Shown here piece after piece: positions 59,442 to 64,000 of a stretch of DNA of 64,000 nt. Both the position numbers and the translations under genes were made by a program. The notes below the pieces were generated by a model. That model ran no database searches. It worked only from the letters and a program-made list of their open reading frames with translations, and was not told the DNA's origin. The DNA lies in NCBI GenBank assembly GCA_037349315.1, contig JBAIAC010000035.1, positions 6,276,501 through 6,340,500 on the forward strand. Direction: 5' to 3'. The stretch is from Chelydra serpentina (lineage: Eukaryota > Chordata > Testudines > Chelydridae). Every line of letters begins with the position of its first letter. Position 1 is the stretch's first letter.

Positions 59442-62400
59442 ACACAGCAAAATTGTTGTCTCCAAAGCATTCTGATTTCTTATAAGCTATTGTGTTATTA
59501 ATTGACTAATTAATCAGAGATTTGGATTTATTTCTTAAAATATTAATTTGTAGGTAATGCACATTTAATCCTATTCTTCCTTTCCATGGCTATTGGGAGG
59601 TAAATCCATCCTCATGTGGAATAAGCAATTCTATAAGCCCATGCTAATGAGGAAAAAAGTGATCATTAATTAAACTTGAAGCTACAGGACGGGTCCAAAG
59701 TCTGGAGTCTTGACGGAGTAGAAGCAGCAGTAGTTAGTGAGTTTACTTCAGTACAGTCGAGGACATGAAGCTGTGATGTCAATGTTAACGAGCAGACAAT
59801 TAAGTCACTCACTGAGCACAGAGCTACAGAAGACATTTAATTAGCTATAGGAGCTAAAACTGAAACCTGGAGTAATGCCTTGTAAATAGGAGACGAGGTG
59901 GTGGTAGTTAAGGGGACTAGAAGAGAGGCATATTTTGAACTGAGCTCTACAATACTGTTGGAAACCCTGGCACAGATTCCAAGTGATGGAAAGGCAGGAG
60001 GTTCCACCAAGGTGCAAGTGTAGTGTCATGGCCAGTTTATTCAGGATTCCCTGAAAATTCCCAGCATGCTAGGGTATCTTTTTTGTTGCCTAGTCTTGTG
60101 TTTAGTCTGCCCAGGGTAGTGTCTTTAGTTTCTCAAGCAGTTATGGTGCTTCATTCAACCTGAACAAATTCCTTTTTCTTTTTCAAAGAGCATCAACACC
60201 CTGGGAGCAAGTTTGTTTTTCAGATCTGTGTTTTTGGAAGACCTGTTTGATTATTGATTGCAAACATTTTCTAATTCTTGTTCATTTGGTTAGAAAGATT
60301 AAACCCCAGTTTAAGTTGCTTTTAATTCATCATGCTGACTTCAGTACCACAGCAGCATTTTCCCCAGCATCATTTGCCTATTCAACCCGCCATGAATTAT
60401 TAAGATCCACCATTAATTGCTTTATTATTGATGAGTTTAATTCATCTAGAAATGCATACTTTTTATATTTGCCCACTTATATGTTAATTGTAAATGGCAA
60501 CTGCACGCCTATATCATATAGCAGTTAAGCCATGTGTATATTTGCACTGGGTTTAAATACGACATGCTCATCATAGTCTGTGCTTCTGTCTGAGCATGGA
60601 CATTTTTGCTCCTTTCTTGATCTGTAGTTGTGCATATTTCATGCAAAGTTTTAAAAATTTAGCATTGGGAATATGTATACTTTAAAAAAAAGATATAAAG
60701 CAACAGAACATTAATTCTAAAGTTTCTTTGCACACATTCCTGTTTACAGGAACAAGATCAATTGCTTTCCACCCAGTTTAGCATTTGTTTTCTTGGTTGT
60801 CTTAGCTTGCTTGGCTGCTGAGCCTGTTTCACCTTCCTTGTGTCTGATGTAGAATCTAAATTAGATAAAAGGAATGAGGACAGGATTTCAAATTCAGTTT
60901 GCTGGCTGTATAGGCAACAGAGTAGCAACCTGAACTGCTTGAATATAATTTTGTTTCTTTAATCCTTCCCCTTTAATCTGTTTTTGTATACACGATATAT
61001 ATATAAAAATAAAATCTAGGACTAGAAGTCTTGCCTAATGTAAGTTAAGACATGACAAATGAACCTGACATTTTTCCAAGAAGGGAATCAAAGAGCATGC
61101 TGTATTTTTAGCAGCATAAAAAGTAGTTTACCGTTTTGTAGCAAAAATATTTCTGTGCACGTGCACTGAATTAAAATTTTACCATTGGGGTATGGTGGAG
61201 CGTCCAAATGACAACAATGGTAGTTTGGACATTGACTTCAACGGGGCCAGAATTTGGGTCCCTTGGGAGTGCTATGGCATACAAATAATTTGGAATCCTA
61301 GGTGCTTAGATACCACGATAATGAGTGGTATAAATGTGCAGACACACTCATTTGCACATGCCGTAAGTCTAGTGACCAGATGGGGTACTGTGCTTAATGG
61401 TGGTTGACGTTCTAATATCACTGATTAGCAAAATAAAGACAAGGGAGTTATTAATAGGTGAAGTAGCCAGTTTCCAGAAGGCTGCATTTGGTGATGTTCC
61501 CCTATTCAGTACTAATAAGAATTTCTTCTGCTGTGTTTCATGTCATCATAATCAAGGCTTTCTGTTTACAAAACTAGAGTTCTTTAGCTGAAGTTCTCAA
61601 ACATAGATGTGCAAACACATATGTATCCATCTTGTCAGGAAAATCAATGCAAGCCAATTGTTGACTATCTTAACCTTCCTCAGCAGAGCAGTACTATAAC
61701 ATTACACAAACAGTTGCGGTGAAAGGCTAGATATTTTTCCATCCAAATAAAAATGTTGGAAAGATAGTTTGGTTTTTACTACCATAGCGAACAAGCTATC
61801 TTAATGACTTTCATACTGCTCTAGTTAGCAGTGGACATGCTGAGAATGGTTGTGTCGGGCTTTTCTTTTGTGCTTCAATGGATAAGTAAGGTTTTCAGTT
61901 TTTCATACCAGTATATTTGTCCTGGTTTGGATTTATAAGCTTTTATCCCTTAGAAACATATTACAGAAAATTATATTTTAATCGTTTTTTGCTAACTGGC
62001 TAAGAGAGTTTGTTCCAGTACAGTCCTTTGTGTCATCTTTACATGATGCATTGATACAGGAGAAAAATTTACAAAGCTTATTTGCCAGCTAACCAGGCTT
62101 AGCACTTCACCATCTTGTCTCTGAATAGAAAGGTCTGATCAAGCACCATAGAATCGTACATCTGGGACGGCTCATGATGCTGAATTGAGCCTGTGTTTAG
62201 CAGGCATGGGTATTCGTACAACACTGGAGCAATTTGTGGCTGACAAATCACTATGGTCATATTACCTGTTTCTTTGTAGTTGATTTCTAATTGAGAGTCC
62301 ATTTCCACATACATATTTTAGTCCCAACCCTTGCTAATTAGATTCTAGTAGAAATCCCTTTGGTCTGGTGTTTTACCTTTGTCCTTCCTTGTCAAGTTGA

Positions 62401-62544
62401 GGCATTAATGCTACATTTTGCTCTAATAAAGAATTCATGTCGCTTACTCCCTGCACTCTAACTGCTCTCTGGAGAGTGCTAAAGTGTGCTTAAGCATATT
62501 GTAACTGTTTACTCACAATATCTGTTGTATGCATAGTAACTTAA
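59442..62544 (+). other. Last part of the upstream intron
   Basis: The sequence is AT-rich and lacks recent transposons. Segments 59480-59570 and 60240-60470 have many TAAT/ATTA motifs and no repeat resemblance, so they could be conserved non-coding elements, but this is only an impression. No other exon is supported. Confidence 0.4.
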
Positions 62545-62574
62545 AATGTTCCATCTCTGTCCTGTCATTCCTAG
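62545..62574 (+). promoter_or_regulatory. Splice acceptor (polypyrimidine tract and AG) of the ADAMTS exon
   Basis: The stretch before the exon is rich in C and T and ends with ATTCCTAG directly before the Ala-Gly codons. It has no AG inside the last ~25 bases. This sets the exon start at a codon boundary (phase 0). Confidence 0.75.
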
Positions 62575-62728
62575 GCTGGCATGATTCGCACAGACAAGGA
62601 CGAGTTCTTCATTGAGCCTCAGGAGAAGGGCAGTCAGGAGGAAGACGGAGGCAGGACGCATGTGATATATCGCAGAGCAGCTGTCAAGAAGCCACTTCCC
62701 ACTGAGAACACAGATATCCAGTATAAAG
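62575..62728 (+). CDS. Internal exon of an ADAMTS2/3/14-group procollagen N-propeptidase (prodomain segment)
   Basis: This open segment encodes 51 codons beginning Ala-Gly-Met-Ile-Arg-Thr-Asp, followed by FFIEP, EKG, GRTHV and IYRR. That order of motifs is the C-terminal part of the prodomain in ADAMTS2, 3 and 14, secreted zinc metalloproteases that remove N-propeptides of fibrillar procollagens; ADAMTS3 also acts on VEGF-C. The prodomain keeps the enzyme latent until furin cleavage. A pyrimidine-rich tract ending in CTAG at 62574 gives a good acceptor in frame. The frame continues to a stop at 62761, so a donor must lie before it. The candidates are GC at 62729 (context AAAG|GCAAGG, phase 1) or a weaker GT at 62721 (phase 2). 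From memory of the families, MIRTD and the Tyr-Lys end look like ADAMTS3, while FFIEP and GRTHV..YRR look like ADAMTS14. The very long upstream intron fits ADAMTS3 or ADAMTS2 better, so the paralogue is left open. A Gln stands where Leu is usual after FIEP. Confidence 0.88.
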
Positions 62729-64000
62729 GCAAGGCTGAGATGTTAATGACAACTGGTGTCTAAAGCATAGCTAAAAGCATGTATCTAGTAAGCAGCCGCT
62801 ATGATCTGCAACCTCTGGCTGTTTGTCCTTGAGAGTGAAAATACCTTTTCTGCTCTTTATATGTGGAAGGGCGGGGGAAGGTTGGGCTGGATTAAACGAG
62901 CATTGCATCAGCCTTAAACACTTGCCAGAGTGGCAAATCTTTTCCCCTTTTAATGTACAGATAGGAGTGGTAATTCACACATGGCGAAGCTGGCCATTAC
63001 AAGCCACAGTTAAACCCTATGTAAGAGCAACCCCGGGGCATCATAGGTGGAGCAGCAATGAGGTGGTTCCTGTGTACACCTTTCAAACGTGGGGGAAACG
63101 CCCACACTGGCTGTGCACAGGCCACCTGGAAGGTTGCATTGGGGGGAGTGGTGTATGGGCTTTGTGCTGGCATCCTCTTCATGGGGGATGGGGTGACATT
63201 GGGGGTGGTTAATTTCATCCCAGAGGAATAAGATGATGTGTCCTCAGACACAGATATGGAACTCCCATTGAATTGTGTATCCATGTTTGAGGGTAGAATT
63301 TGACTCAATAGGTTGTGGAAAGAGCTGTATTAAAAGGAGTCTCAAAGCTGCCAAGAAGAAGTCTGCACTGTCTGCCATAAGCAGTCTTGTATAGAAAAAA
63401 ATGTTACTCGTAGTATCACCTACATGTATGGTAACTGCTTTTGCCCGGTGCCTTTTTAGCTGAGTGAGCAATGGATACAAATCTTGTAAGTGGATGTTTT
63501 CACAGCTAATACTAATACTGCTATTGACTGGATTATTTTGGGTGGTAAAGCAAAATAGCAGCCACGTTTTGAGCCCAACTCTAGTTGAACAGTATAGTAG
63601 ATTAATTTATTACTAATAATTTAAGAGCAACCTAATACTTTAGTGTTAGTTTGTTGCCGTTCTCTGTTATTACATACAGTACTAGGTGTGTGATTGCCAT
63701 CAGCAGAAGGCTTTTTTCCCATGGTCCTCAATGTCCCTGTAATTATGTGGCCCTTCGGTACCAACGTCTAAAGACAAATATAAAATTGTGATACATTTGT
63801 AAATTCCTGCCATTTCAGTGGCAGAAATGAAGCACATAAACCGGTTAGAATGCTACACGTTCCCAGAGACCAGGCTGTAGAATGCTAAAAAAGACAAATA
63901 GGATCTCTTCTCCTTCAGGCCATATTCGGAGTGTATGGTGATGTATGTTACACTAGGCTCGAATTGAAAACAAAAAGTAGTAGCGGTCTCCTAAGCCTCG
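62729..64000 (+). other. Start of the downstream intron
   Basis: It follows the ADAMTS exon. No further exon is seen: the 129-codon frame at 62823 has no domain and no splice context. No repeat was recognised. Confidence 0.6.

Noticed and set aside
59101..59465. Overlapping frames of 109-113 codons on both strands
   Set aside because: They lie in a GC-rich hAT-like element; opposite-strand frames of equal length are a composition effect.
62823..63212. 129-codon frame after the exon as a further coding exon
   Set aside because: No domain resemblance to ADAMTS (the next exons should bring the furin site and metalloprotease domain) and no fitting acceptor/donor pair.

Overview
The window reads as non-coding DNA of a large amniote genome, most probably a turtle. 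The clues are many decayed CR1 LINEs, Penelope-like retroelements (PLEs), hAT and Harbinger-type non-autonomous DNA transposons, MIR-like SINEs and an L2-like LINE, at ordinary ~40% GC with a few very GC-rich islands. A crocodilian or other sauropsid is not excluded. No prokaryotic operon, CRISPR array, rRNA or complete tRNA gene was seen.

One cellular coding feature is convincing: a short exon on the + strand near 62,575-62,728. It encodes a piece of the prodomain of an ADAMTS metalloprotease of the procollagen N-propeptidase group (ADAMTS2/3/14). It has a good acceptor and may use a GC donor. Everything upstream (>62.5 kb) and the last ~1.3 kb are then best read as the flanking introns of this gene.

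Layout: 0-4 kb is plain intron. 4.2-9.3 kb is a dense repeat cluster: an LTR-like element holding a GC-rich hAT with a 32-33 bp minisatellite (4676-5120), a second hAT built from ~93 bp units (6068-6993), a CR1 coding remnant, and a third TIR element (8468-9293). 10.9-17.3 kb has CR1, a 36-bp minisatellite, a TG..CA LTR split by CR1, and an LTR-like region holding a 122-bp MITE. At 17.8 kb is an 89-nt hairpin, and at 19.6-20.3 kb an L2-like reverse transcriptase remnant. 23-29 kb has paired MITE copies and a PLE 3' end. 30.7-33.1 kb has an inverted LTR-like copy, a Harbinger-like MITE, and a solo LTR with a clean 5-bp duplication. 37-40 kb has two hAT MITEs and a compact inverted PLE. 45.9-52.5 kb has two more Harbinger-like MITEs, one nested in CR1, plus a 134-bp PLE end. 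53.9-55.6 kb is a rearranged PLE whose GIY-YIG endonuclease part is still open for 268 codons. 56-59.5 kb holds smaller repeats, then intron up to the exon.

The most notable structures are the three PLE insertions flanked by 11-13 bp duplications, two of them in the same inverted two-armed architecture and all carrying hammerhead-ribozyme-like 3' sequence; the pre-miRNA-like hairpin at 17.8 kb whose two non-Watson-Crick positions are G-U only when read in the host gene's direction; and two hAT elements with precise 8-bp duplications that carry internal tandem arrays.
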